A stretch of 21,072 bases of DNA from Ruminococcus sp. UBA4350 (GCA_002394125.1 DGSY01000107.1:226-21297), one strand, 5' to 3'; positions 12,502 through 19,879 are shown, numbered from the stretch's first letter. A program made the numbers and translations. The notes: generated from the letters alone by a model not told the origin.

Positions 12502-14082
12502 ATGAACACAGTACACAGAAAAGTATCCGCATTTGCAACAGCACTCCTGCTGCTCAGCACAGCAAATCCCGCGGCACAGCTTCCGGCTTCCGCCTTCCTG
12601 CGCGGCGATGTCACCGGCGACGGTCTCATCAAGGCGGACGATGCACAGAAAACGCTCGAAGCCTATACGATTGTTCTGACCGGTCAGCCGAGCCCGCTCA
12701 CCGATGAGGAAACCGAAGCGGCGGATGTCGATTTCAACGGTAAGGTCGCCGCCGAGGATGCACAGTTCATTCTCCTTTACTATACGGCGAATACCGTCTC
12801 CGGCACCCCGACTGACTGGTTCGACCTGATCGACGGCGAGCGCCCCGCAAACAAGATCCCCGATACGGATGATACGCTGACGGTTCTCTGCTGGGGCAGC
12901 ACCGATTTTGAGCAGATGAAAGCGCATTTCGAGAATGCGCATCCGGAATACAAGGACAAGATCCAGATCGCGTCGGCATCCTCCTACAGCGCACAGTCGG
13001 TCGAGGCATATCCGAAATATCTCGCCGGCCCGGAGGATGCGGATATCATCATCTGCGAAGCGGATTATATCCGGCAGTTCTCCGAGGGCGACACCTACTG
13101 CCTGCCGGTCACCGATCTCGGATTCAAGGAGTCCGATTTCAACAAGTGCTTTGATTATACCAAGGAGATCGGCCGCGACAGTCAGGGCGTGCTGAAGGGC
13201 GTTGCCCCGTTCGCATATCCCGGCGGATATCTCTACCGCACCGACCTCGCGGAGCAGTATCTCGGCGCGAAGTCTCCGGAGGAAATGCAGAAATTCGTTG
13301 ACAGCTGGGAGCATTTCACGCAGACCGCTGCAAAGGTCAAGGAGGCATCCGGCGGCAGGACTGCCATGACCGCGACGCTCTACGGCATGATGTTCCCGTG
13401 GATGTATCAGCGGACACTGCCGTGGCTCGATGAGACCGGCACCTTGCAGATCACCGTCAATGACCTCGCATTCTCCATCCGCATCAGAACATTCTATGAC
13501 AACGGCTATGTCACCGATGCGCAGGAATGGACAGAAGAATGGTATGCAGCCGGACAGGATGACAGCACGCTCGGCTATTTCGCAGCCCCGTGGTGGCTGA
13601 TCGGCGGTGAGGAAGGCGTTCTCGGACGGGCAGAGGGCGGCAAGAACGGCAGAACCTACGGCAAATATGCCTTTACGGAAGGCCCTGCGCCATTCTTCTG
13701 GGGCGGCTATTATATGCTGCTGTCGAAGAAGTGCAATACCGGAACGCTCGCTCATGATTTTGTCGAGCATTTCACCGTCAATACGGAGACCATGCGCGAT
13801 TACGCAGAGCAGTACGGCGAATTCGTCAACAACGAGATCGCGATGCAGGATATTGAGCGGAGCAACCCGCTGCTCGGCGGTACAAACGAGATCCCGACGC
13901 TGCTGAAGCAGGCGAAGGCCGTGGATCTCTGGAACGTCCGCGGATCGTATGACGAGGATCTCTGCTGGGATTATCTCCTTGCGGCAAGAGACGCAGCCGA
14001 GGAAGGGCAGGATGACGCGGATATGCTGGAGCATTTCAAAATGCTCGCGATCAAGGAGCATCCGGATATCAAGCTCGGATAA
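12502..14082 (+). CDS. Secreted dockerin-linked extracellular solute-binding protein
   Basis: The precursor has 526 residues. A signal peptide (1 to about 31, ending PASA) has no lipobox cysteine, so the product should be released rather than lipid-anchored. A type I dockerin follows at about 34-100, with two calcium loops: D36, T38, D40 with D46/D47, and D75, D77, N79 with D86. The rest (about 115-526) resembles family 1 solute-binding proteins of carbohydrate ABC transporters: a TLTVLCWGS opening strand, a mid-protein PFAYPGGYLYRTDL segment and an aromatic-rich cleft region (APWWLIGG, FFWGGYYMLLSKK). Dockerins dock to cohesins on scaffoldins or the cell surface. No ABC permease or ATPase gene is nearby. 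It may capture sugars at a cellulosome or act as a sensor; both are inference. Confidence 0.85.
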   Translation: MNTVHRKVSAFATALLLLSTANPAAQLPASAFLRGDVTGDGLIKADDAQKTLEAYTIVLTGQPSPLTDEETEAADVDFNGKVAAEDAQFILLYYTANTVSGTPTDWFDLIDGERPANKIPDTDDTLTVLCWGSTDFEQMKAHFENAHPEYKDKIQIASASSYSAQSVEAYPKYLAGPEDADIIICEADYIRQFSEGDTYCLPVTDLGFKESDFNKCFDYTKEIGRDSQGVLKGVAPFAYPGGYLYRTDLAEQYLGAKSPEEMQKFVDSWEHFTQTAAKVKEASGGRTAMTATLYGMMFPWMYQRTLPWLDETGTLQITVNDLAFSIRIRTFYDNGYVTDAQEWTEEWYAAGQDDSTLGYFAAPWWLIGGEEGVLGRAEGGKNGRTYGKYAFTEGPAPFFWGGYYMLLSKKCNTGTLAHDFVEHFTVNTETMRDYAEQYGEFVNNEIAMQDIERSNPLLGGTNEIPTLLKQAKAVDLWNVRGSYDEDLCWDYLLAARDAAEEGQDDADMLEHFKMLAIKEHPDIKLG

Positions 14083-14097
14083 CCTCAGAATACAGAG

Positions 14098-14125
14098 AAA
14101 GCCTGAGCTTTTCGGCTCAGGCTTT
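14098..14125. terminator. Bidirectional terminator between convergent genes
   Basis: AAAGCCTGAGC (14098-14108) and GCTCAGGCTTT (14115-14125) form a perfect 11-bp stem with a 6-base loop. The T-rich ends on both strands suit it to stop the dockerin gene on the plus strand and the membrane protein gene on the minus strand. Confidence 0.85.
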
Positions 14126-14130
14126 CCTGT

Positions 14131-14631
14131 TTATTGTTTGTCATGATCGTGGGGGGCGGGCGGTGCGCCGATGCCGTGACGATTCAGCACCAGCTTCATA
14201 AACAGCGGCGTCAGGATCATGATGACCACATATCCGACCGCAAGGCTGATGAGCAGCGAGCGCAGCAGCATCGGCACGAACGGGATCGAAGCGCCGTGCG
14301 CGGTCGCCTGCTTATAGGCGATCACTGTCATCACGGTCGTGATGATCGGCGTATAGAGCAGATCGGAAACGAGTGTCTCCAGCAGCCGCGCAGGGATCGT
14401 GTTCGGACGGATCCCGCAGCGCTGCTCAATGCGGTCACAGAGCGGCTTCATCGGCACCAGCAGCCCGATCACAAGGCTGATCGCAAGGCTGACCGCAAAG
14501 CTCAGCAGAAAGCCCCCGAGCGTGAAATGTCCGGAGAGGAGCGTTCCGCAGAGGGAAAGCGTCAGGCTGACCGCTATGCTCATCAGGATGCTCATTTCAC
14601 GGCCGATTTTTTTCATTGTATTCTGATCCAT
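14131..14631 (-). CDS. Small four-helix membrane protein, DUF2798-like
   Basis: The protein has 166 residues with four hydrophobic helices in two pairs (about 13-35, 37-60, 85-105 and 120-145). This pattern resembles DUF2798 proteins, whose function is unknown; the assignment rests on pattern only. The C-terminus is a short polar tail with two His residues (PHDHDKQ). The ATG at 14631 is chosen because GGAG lies about 10 bases upstream; a longer reading would begin inside the promoter. It is a single gene, convergent with the dockerin/solute-binding gene, sharing the terminator at 14098-14125. Confidence 0.75.
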   Translation of the reverse strand: MDQNTMKKIGREMSILMSIAVSLTLSLCGTLLSGHFTLGGFLLSFAVSLAISLVIGLLVPMKPLCDRIEQRCGIRPNTIPARLLETLVSDLLYTPIITTVMTVIAYKQATAHGASIPFVPMLLRSLLISLAVGYVVIMILTPLFMKLVLNRHGIGAPPAPHDHDKQ

Positions 14632-14680
14632 TGTATTTTTTCTCCTGTATGAAAATCCGGCGAATGCTTCACCGATAGAC

Positions 14681-14709
14681 AGTATAACATATTTCGTCTG
14701 AAATTTCAA
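14681..14709 (-). promoter_or_regulatory. Sigma-A promoter of the small membrane protein gene
   Basis: On the minus strand TTGAAA (14709-14704) and TATACT (14686-14681) are separated by 17 bases. The leader to 14631 is about 43 nt. Confidence 0.85.
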
Positions 14710-14778
14710 GTCTTTTGCAATAAAATATTATGAATTCTGTAAATTCTTCCGATCCCCAGCCAAAAATATCGCATTCCG

Positions 14779-14806
14779 TGTAACACTTCCGCACCGGACT
14801 GCGATT
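14779..14806 (+). promoter_or_regulatory. Possible ECF-type promoter of the sigma factor operon
   Basis: TGTAAC (14779-14784), followed 16 bases later by GCGATT (14801-14806), recalls the AAC-containing -35 elements of ECF sigma factors, which often activate their own operons. No good sigma-A promoter is visible before the gene. A start near 14813 would also explain why translation should begin at 14858, not at the ATG at 14813. Confidence 0.35.
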
Positions 14807-14857
14807 GTAAATATGAAAGCGATCATCAGAACGCTTTCGCCAATGAAGGAGGGCCGT

Positions 14858-15415
14858 ATGACCGAAGATGAGCTGCGCGCGCTGATCGGCAGGTCAGAGG
14901 AGGACGGCTTCCGCGCTGTTTTTCTGCAATATCAGAGCTATGTCTACGCGATCGTCTGGCGGCAGATCCGCACGGTCGGCACAGCCGAGGACGCAGAGGA
15001 ATGCGTCAGCGATGTGTTCGCCGCGGCATTTCTGCATTTTGATGCGATCGCGCCGGGCGCTTTGCAGAGCTATCTCGGTACGCTCGCAAGGCACACGGCG
15101 GTCGATTTGTTCCGCAGGCGTACATCGCAGAAGTCCCGCGCTCTCATTCCCGAGGATGAGGCGCCGGATATTGCCGACGGCACGGACATTCCCTCAGAAT
15201 ACGAACAGTCTGAGCTGAGCCGCACCCTATACGAAACCGTTCGATCACTCGGCGAGCCGGATGCCGGCATCGTCATACAGAAATATTATTACGGGCGCAG
15301 TGCTGCGGAGATCGCGGCGGCGTCCGGCATGAAGCCCGTGACCGTCAGAGTTCGGCTGAGCCGTGCATTGAAGCGCCTGCGGACGCTTCTGGCGGATAAG
15401 GGCATTTCATTTTAA
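14858..15415 (+). CDS. ECF-type RNA polymerase sigma factor
   Basis: The protein has 185 residues, the usual size for group IV sigma factors. Region 2 (about 18-90) contains AEDAEECVSDVF (43-54) and the DNA-facing helix LARHTAVDLFRRR (76-88). A short acidic linker leads to region 4 (about 118-180), with a helix-turn-helix around YYGRSAAEIAAASGMKPVTV. There is no region 1 or 3. The start at 14858 is set by AAGGAGGG just upstream. An anti-sigma-like membrane protein follows after 11 bases and a secreted dockerin protein after that, so the operon probably responds to a signal outside the cell. Which genes it controls cannot be read from this window. Confidence 0.93.
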   Translation: MTEDELRALIGRSEEDGFRAVFLQYQSYVYAIVWRQIRTVGTAEDAEECVSDVFAAAFLHFDAIAPGALQSYLGTLARHTAVDLFRRRTSQKSRALIPEDEAPDIADGTDIPSEYEQSELSRTLYETVRSLGEPDAGIVIQKYYYGRSAAEIAAASGMKPVTVRVRLSRALKRLRTLLADKGISF

Positions 15416-15426
15416 GGGGGGATACT

Positions 15427-16662
15427 ATGAAAGATCAGGACAGGATGAATCCGCTTCGCCGCGTGGACGATGCGACCGCAAAACAGATCTCCGAGCAGTA
15501 TCCCGCTGACTGGGATATGGATGCCGTTTTCCGCGAAAGTATGCGGAAATACCGGCAGATGCAGTCCGGCGATGCAGAACCCTTCACCGCAAAGCCGGAG
15601 CGCAGGATTCATATGCACATCAACCGCTGGGTCACGGCGGCCTGTCTGCTGCTGACCGCCGGGATCGCCGGTGCAGTCGGATATATGCAGCTTTCCGCTG
15701 CAAAGCCTGATGTGCTCAGTCCGGAGTCTGCTGATACCGCAGTCCCCGCTGTCACGGAGCAAACGCTCCCCGCGTCTGAACCGGTGACAACGGCTGCATA
15801 TACTCTTTCTCTTTCCGCCGCAGGAACCACTGCGCCTGCATCCGCAGAGCCGTCTGCACAGACCGTGACCGTCACGGCTGCCGCGCCCTCCCCTTCGGGC
15901 ACGACCGCTGCAAGGGATACGTCTGCAAAGCCGGCGCAAACCGATGCAGCGCAGCAGCCGGCGGCAGATTCCGCGACCGGCGCTCCGAAACAGACAACGG
16001 CACAGCCGCAGAGACAGACGACCGCCGCGCCGAAGCAGACAACTGCCGTCCGCGCAACGGAACTGCCCGCAACGGAAACGCAAAGCATTGACGAAACACG
16101 GCCGCCCCATGAGAATGCGGAGGTTCCCGTGCCTGCGGTGCCCGCCGAGCCGACCGGAGTGGATGAACTGCAGCAGGGGGACGCTGTATCCGCGCCGGAA
16201 GCCGGTGAGCAGGAGAATGCGTCATCCGGATCTGATCGGACAAAGGGCGAGCTGCGCATCATTTTCGATGACAGCCGCTCGACAACACAGTTCTTCACCG
16301 AATATCTGTTTGAGGACACAACGCCCTATCCGATGCCGGAATTCTCGGTCGCGCTGGACGGCTATACCGCCGTTTCAGAATCCGAAAACGGATACAAATT
16401 CTTGAACAGGATCACCGCGCCGGACGGCTCGGAATATTATCCGTATTTTTCATCCGGCGTCAGCACATGGCAGATTCACAGCCGTGCCTCATTCCCGCGC
16501 TATGAGGAAACCGCTGTCAGCGGCAGCCGTGCCTATATGCTGTACGGCCCGAAAGCGACCGAGCTGATCTGGTTTGACGGCAGATATGTCGTGTCGATGC
16601 ACACGAACAGCGGCACGGCAGAGGAGCTGCTGAAAATCGCCGAAGCACTCATTACGCACTGA
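15427..16662 (+). CDS. Probable transmembrane anti-sigma factor with Thr/Pro/Ala-rich stalk
   Basis: The protein has 411 residues with one transmembrane helix (about 67-87). The 66-residue N-terminal part would face the cytosol and is the expected sigma-binding segment, though no zinc-binding anti-sigma (ZAS) motif is present. A long low-complexity stalk (about 95-275), rich in Thr, Ala, Pro and Gln with repeated KQTTA/RQTTA units, should span the cell wall. The C-terminal domain (about 275-411) ends in a segment (YGPKATELIWFDGRYVVSM) that resembles DUF4367 domains of other Firmicute anti-sigma proteins. The role is inferred mainly from position directly after the sigma gene and from topology. 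A GGGGGG run before the ATG serves as ribosome binding site. Confidence 0.75.
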   Translation: MKDQDRMNPLRRVDDATAKQISEQYPADWDMDAVFRESMRKYRQMQSGDAEPFTAKPERRIHMHINRWVTAACLLLTAGIAGAVGYMQLSAAKPDVLSPESADTAVPAVTEQTLPASEPVTTAAYTLSLSAAGTTAPASAEPSAQTVTVTAAAPSPSGTTAARDTSAKPAQTDAAQQPAADSATGAPKQTTAQPQRQTTAAPKQTTAVRATELPATETQSIDETRPPHENAEVPVPAVPAEPTGVDELQQGDAVSAPEAGEQENASSGSDRTKGELRIIFDDSRSTTQFFTEYLFEDTTPYPMPEFSVALDGYTAVSESENGYKFLNRITAPDGSEYYPYFSSGVSTWQIHSRASFPRYEETAVSGSRAYMLYGPKATELIWFDGRYVVSMHTNSGTAEELLKIAEALITH

Positions 16663-16697
16663 TTCCCTGAACCCGTACAAAAAAAGGAGGATCTGAT

Positions 16698-18209
16698 ATG
16701 AAAAAATATACCGCACCCGCAGCGGCAGCAATGCTGCTGACCGCCCTGCTGACCGGCGGCATGACCGCTCATGCCGAGCCGCAGCCGCCCGATCTCGAAG
16801 CGCCGGACTGGGTTCCGTCCAGCTTTGCAGAGGCGCTTGATTTCGATAATACCTACGGCACCGTGCGCATCGTGGACAATGCAGTCTGCATCGTGCAGCC
16901 GAGCGACCGCTACGGGACCTACCGTTCTGAGGTCGTCATGACGCCGGATATTCCCGGAAATCCGGACGGCGGCGAGCCGCTTTCCTGGCACAGCACCTAT
17001 CATCTGGAGCTGCCGGAGGAGCCCGATCAAAACGATCCGGACTATAAAACGAAGTATCAGGAATATGTGGAGCTATGCGCAAAGCTCGGCATTTCCCCGT
17101 CTGCGCTTGCATACGGAGAGGGCTTTGCGGATATGAGCTACGATGTCTACACCTATCAGCCGAATCTCGGAACGAAAATGGAGATCGTCATCAATGTCTA
17201 CCGCGGAGATGAGCTTTACAGCACCGGCAGCCCGATGACATTTGAATATAACGATCAGGAGACCGGCGTCATTGAGACCGACGAGTTCTGCTGGCTGCCG
17301 GACTGCATCACGGAATTCAACGATTTCACGCAGAATAACGAGACAGTCTCCCTGCATGACGGCTATATCGTCTATGCGGACGATGTCTGCTATGACGGCG
17401 GCATTACCGTTACATTTGCGCAGAGCGGAACCGCCGTCGTGGAGGAGGTGCGGAATTACAGCATCTCGCGTGTTGAGGTCATGCCGCCCGTCGGCGGAAT
17501 GGGGCACGAGATCCGCGTTTACAAGGTCACGCGTCCCGGCACGCTTCAGCTCAGCTTCACGCAGATGCAGGGTATGCGCGAGGAATCCAGACAGGAGACC
17601 GTCGAAAGCTATTATGTCGATGAGGACGGCACGATCAATGAGATCGACGACGGACAGTTCAATGCGCCCGTATTCGGCGACTGCAATATGGATGAGCAGT
17701 TCGGCATTGCGGATGCGGTGATGCTGTTCAAGTATGTGTCCGGCATGAGCGGACTGCCGGACAATGAAATGTACTGCTGGCAGAATGCCGATCTCGATGC
17801 GGACGGCAGGCTGACGCTGCGCGATCTTACGCTGATGAAGCGGCTGCTGCTCGAAGCACCGGCGGAGACCAAGGCATGGAGACTCATACCGGAGTGGAAG
17901 AACAAGGGCTTCGGCAAGGATACGGTCAACAGATTTGCCGCAGAGCCGACCGAATCGCCGAAGAAGGATGCTCCGGCGGTGATTGCGGCTCAGCTCATGG
18001 ATGCGGATACGGACGAAGTGCTTGCGGATATGAGAGAAGCTTCTGATTTCGGGACGGCGAAATGGTACTGCACGGTGCAGGAGACCGTTACGGAGGATTG
18101 CATAAAGAATTACTATGCGGTGCTGCTGCTCCGCTCGCAGGACGGAACGCTGTACCGGCTTCGCACGGCAGCGGAATCCGTACACTTTGAGGAAACGCCT
18201 GCGCCGTAA
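16698..18209 (+). CDS. Secreted dockerin-containing protein of unknown function
   Basis: The precursor has 503 residues. A signal peptide ends at AHA (about residue 26). Residues 30-320 form a beta-rich region I do not recognise, with no glycoside hydrolase motif that I can identify. A dockerin-like module (about 327-385) starts GDCNMDEQFGIADAVMLFKY and has a second half ADLDADGRLTLRDLTLMKRLL; the first calcium loop is imperfect (E and F at usual positions). About 118 residues follow the dockerin, which is unusual because dockerins mostly end the protein. AAGGAGG precedes the ATG. It lies 35 bases after the anti-sigma gene and is probably cotranscribed, so it may be a product or a partner of the sensing system. 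Confidence 0.8.
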   Translation: MKKYTAPAAAAMLLTALLTGGMTAHAEPQPPDLEAPDWVPSSFAEALDFDNTYGTVRIVDNAVCIVQPSDRYGTYRSEVVMTPDIPGNPDGGEPLSWHSTYHLELPEEPDQNDPDYKTKYQEYVELCAKLGISPSALAYGEGFADMSYDVYTYQPNLGTKMEIVINVYRGDELYSTGSPMTFEYNDQETGVIETDEFCWLPDCITEFNDFTQNNETVSLHDGYIVYADDVCYDGGITVTFAQSGTAVVEEVRNYSISRVEVMPPVGGMGHEIRVYKVTRPGTLQLSFTQMQGMREESRQETVESYYVDEDGTINEIDDGQFNAPVFGDCNMDEQFGIADAVMLFKYVSGMSGLPDNEMYCWQNADLDADGRLTLRDLTLMKRLLLEAPAETKAWRLIPEWKNKGFGKDTVNRFAAEPTESPKKDAPAVIAAQLMDADTDEVLADMREASDFGTAKWYCTVQETVTEDCIKNYYAVLLLRSQDGTLYRLRTAAESVHFEETPAP

Positions 18210-18240
18210 CAATGCTTTGAGAGGGCATCATAACAAGAAA

Positions 18241-18271
18241 AGCAGTCGGCACTCAGGTCGGCTGCTTTTTT
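18241..18271 (+). terminator. Intrinsic terminator of the sigma factor operon
   Basis: AGCAGTCGGC (18241-18250) pairs with GTCGGCTGCT (18257-18266) over ten base pairs, two of them G-U, with a six-base loop and a T run to 18271. On the minus strand only four T follow, so it may also weakly end the broken regulator gene there. Confidence 0.88.
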
Positions 18272-18288
18272 CATGTATCGGAAAACGC

Positions 18289-18823
18289 TCACGGCACCAG
18301 TTTGACATTGAACAAGTGGTTGTAATAAAAATCAGTGATCTGCCTGACAGACTCCTCGCAGTCATTCTGCACCCACTGCATCGACACATTGAACAAGCTC
18401 CCCATAAAATAATAGGGCGAATAGCGTGAAACAATATATCCGTTCTGCTCGAAATTCCTGACTAATGCAGTGTTCATGAAGTCGAGGTACATAAATTCAA
18501 GATGTGCCGAGATCAGCAGTTTTACGATCTCCTTGTTATCCTTCAGCGTGGAGAAGACTCTGAATATCACTTCATAGAAATCATCTTTACTCCTGATGGT
18601 AATACTTTTCAGGTCTTGAAAGATCGCATTGTTCTTCTCAAAATAAAACTTGATAATATCCTCTTTTGACTGGAAATGGCGGTAAAGTGTTGCCCGTCCA
18701 TATGATCATAAGCGGTACGAGGAAGATGAAAAGATGTGAAGATCTGCAATGGATGTCCTCGGCATAGATCTTGTTCGTGCTGTTCACTCTCACGGCTATC
18801 TGATTCACATTTTTTTGGTACAT
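18289..18823 (-). pseudogene. Degraded TetR-family regulator
   Basis: Read on the minus strand from about 18706 to the stop at 18289, one frame gives a TetR-like protein: GRATLYRHFQSKEDIIKFYF, the end of a TetR helix-turn-helix, followed by a helical C-terminal domain ending LFNVKLVP. Directly upstream that frame has an in-frame TGA just before SYGRATLY. The first 40 or so codons expected for a TetR protein lie instead in another frame, starting at the ATG at 18823 (MYQKNVNQIAVRVNSTNKIY). The total distance fits an intact gene, so a frameshift plus decay of the helix-turn-helix coding region is the simplest reading. No good ribosome binding site precedes 18823. Its GC content is lower than in the genes to the left. 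Confidence 0.65.
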
Positions 18824-18843
18824 CGAATGAATTATAATATAAT
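18815..18843 (+). promoter_or_regulatory. Possible sigma-A promoter containing repeat copy 1
   Basis: TTGGTA (18815-18820) and TATAAT (18838-18843) are separated by 17 bases. It overlaps the 5' end of the broken tetR on the opposite strand and points toward the small gene at 19016. The layout matches that of 19150-19178. Confidence 0.5.
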
Positions 18844-18848
18844 CACAA
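18833..18848 (+). repeat. 16-bp direct repeat, copy 1
   Basis: TATAATATAATCACAA is identical to 19168-19183, 335 bases downstream. Each copy supplies the -10 region of a candidate plus-strand promoter. Confidence 0.8.
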
Positions 18849-18879
18849 AAGGAAAGCACAGTAAAGCAATTAGCATACT

Positions 18880-18907
18880 GCACATTTTCAGCAGTGCTGA
18901 TTTGTGC
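18880..18907 (+). other. Hairpin in the leader region before the small gene
   Basis: GCACA (18880-18884) and TGTGC (18903-18907) enclose TCAGC...GCTGA, giving a two-part stem. No T run follows. It would lie in the leader of a transcript from 18815-18843. Confidence 0.35.
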
Positions 18908-18941
18908 AAAAGGGAGATTTTTCTTCTGAGCCGCCCACATC

Positions 18942-18971
18942 TTCGGAATTTCAGTTTTTATATGCTATAAT
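18942..18971 (+). promoter_or_regulatory. Extended -10 promoter before the small gene
   Basis: TGC directly precedes TATAAT (18966-18971). The -35 is poor (TTCGGA, 18942-18947, 18-base spacing), but the extended -10 can compensate. The leader to 19016 would be about 38 nt. Confidence 0.5.
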
Positions 18972-19015
18972 AGAACCGTAAACAGAGATCCGTTCTTTTT
19001 GTAAGGAGGCAGCAT

Positions 19016-19177
19016 ATGGAGTATATCGAGAGAGTGCAGTGGGTGGAAGCGTGCCAGATGTTCTTTGATGCGTATGTCAAGTTTCAAATTGACAGGACGG
19101 AAGCACAAGCGTTTGGCGTGGGAAACAGCATAACGGACACAGGACATTTTTGTCCGCATCCGTGTGCTATAATATAA
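19016..19177 (+). CDS. Small hypothetical protein, 53 residues
   Basis: The reading frame begins MEYIERVQWVEACQMFFDAY, has several aromatic and acidic residues, and ends CPHPCAII. TAAGGAGG lies six bases before the ATG, and an extended -10 promoter lies at a suitable distance, so translation is likely. I do not recognise the protein. Its last codons run into repeat copy 2 and the next promoter, and the stop is formed by the repeat itself. It could therefore be the shortened front of a longer gene whose 3' part was replaced when the repeat arrived. Confidence 0.55.
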   Translation: MEYIERVQWVEACQMFFDAYVKFQIDRTEAQAFGVGNSITDTGHFCPHPCAII

Positions 19178-19178
19178 T
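19150..19178 (+). promoter_or_regulatory. Sigma-A promoter with an overlapping palindrome
   Basis: TTGTCC (19150-19155) and TATAAT (19173-19178) are separated by 17 bases. The -35 overlaps the inverted repeat GGACA-TTTT-TGTCC (19142-19155), a possible operator. It sits 43 bases before the start codon at 19221. Confidence 0.65.
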
Positions 19179-19183
19179 CACAA
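19168..19183 (+). repeat. 16-bp direct repeat, copy 2
   Basis: This copy is identical to 18833-18848. It carries the -10 of the promoter for the gene at 19221 and forms the stop codon of the small gene at 19016. Confidence 0.8.
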
Positions 19184-19220
19184 GGTAAAATAAGAAGTCA
19201 ATTTCTAAGGAGGAAAATAT

Positions 19221-19730
19221 ATGCGAGTAACATCAGCACAGGCAGCAAAGCTGCTGCGTCAGCTCAACGACGAACTGAGAGCATTACAGCTCAAAGAGGC
19301 AAACTCAAGCAGCTTTGTAGCTGCAATTCAGGAGGACGTCGAATCTGTACGTCCTGAGTACAATTTCAAGGAAATGCGTGATGCTCTGGCAGAGGTTGCG
19401 TGTAAGATCCGCAAAGTAAAACACGCAATAAACGTGTTCAACACAACAACGATTATCCCGGATTTTAATATTACGATCGACGAGATGCTTGTATATCTTC
19501 CTCAGCTTAATGCGGAATGTGCTACCCTCTCTAAAATGAGAGACGCAATGCCGAAAGTGCGTGTCAGCTCCGGTTATTCCGGCGGCGGCAATATCATCGA
19601 CTATAAGTATGCTAATTACGATATCGAAGAAGTCGGCAGATATTACACCAAGATATCGGAGGCTCTCGCCAAAGCTCAGACAGCACTTGATCTGGTCAAC
19701 AGCACTGTCGAATTTGATATAGATATCTGA
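19221..19730 (+). CDS. Hypothetical coiled-coil protein, 169 residues
   Basis: The protein is cytosolic, with no signal peptide or membrane helix. The N-terminal half is helical and heptad-like (LLRQLNDELRALQLKE, then KEMRDALAEVACKIRKVKHAIN). A central NTTTIIPDFNITIDEMLVYLPQL segment is followed by a glycine-rich turn (SSGYSGGGNIIDY) and a last helix ending in QTALDLVNSTVEFDIDI. This helix, N-TT segment, helix layout loosely recalls DIP1984/septicolysin-like proteins, which have no settled function; I hold this weakly. AAGGAGG precedes the ATG, and a promoter with a palindrome at its -35 lies just upstream. Base composition is intermediate between the GC-rich left part and the AT-rich gene to the right. 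Confidence 0.75.
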   Translation: MRVTSAQAAKLLRQLNDELRALQLKEANSSSFVAAIQEDVESVRPEYNFKEMRDALAEVACKIRKVKHAINVFNTTTIIPDFNITIDEMLVYLPQLNAECATLSKMRDAMPKVRVSSGYSGGGNIIDYKYANYDIEEVGRYYTKISEALAKAQTALDLVNSTVEFDIDI

Positions 19731-19879
19731 TGTTCTTTCCGTTTACAGCTCTCACGCCTCCTTTTGAATATGACGTTGTTCATGTTCAAGGTTATCGTTG
19801 TCCGTTATTATCTTTCTTTATTGGTTTAGGTCAGGGTTCAATGTTTCTGACTTCCAATGAAAAAATAATTCGGCTGTGA
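19730..19879 (+). CDS. Possible small translationally coupled ORF, 49 residues
   Basis: The ATG overlaps the stop codon of the preceding gene (TGATG), and the frame stays open for 49 codons (MFFPFTALTPPFEYDVVHVQ and onward). No ribosome binding site is seen, so expression would depend on coupling. The product has no recognised domain. It may be chance or a gene remnant. The rest of the interval to 19985 shows no gene, clear promoter or terminator. Confidence 0.22.
   Translation: MFFPFTALTPPFEYDVVHVQGYRCPLLSFFIGLGQGSMFLTSNEKIIRL

Noticed and set aside
10879..14061. Long minus-strand frames opposite the GGDEF and dockerin/solute-binding genes
   Set aside because: They are antisense shadows of genes with complete domains, promoters and ribosome binding sites on the plus strand.
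14813..14857. Sigma factor start at the ATG at 14813
   Set aside because: It lacks a ribosome binding site and coincides with the likely transcription start; AAGGAGGG directly precedes 14858.
15609..16319. Minus-strand frame over the Thr/Pro-rich stalk
   Set aside because: Low-complexity GC-rich repeats leave antisense frames open; the product is Val/Ala/Cys-rich and has no start signal.
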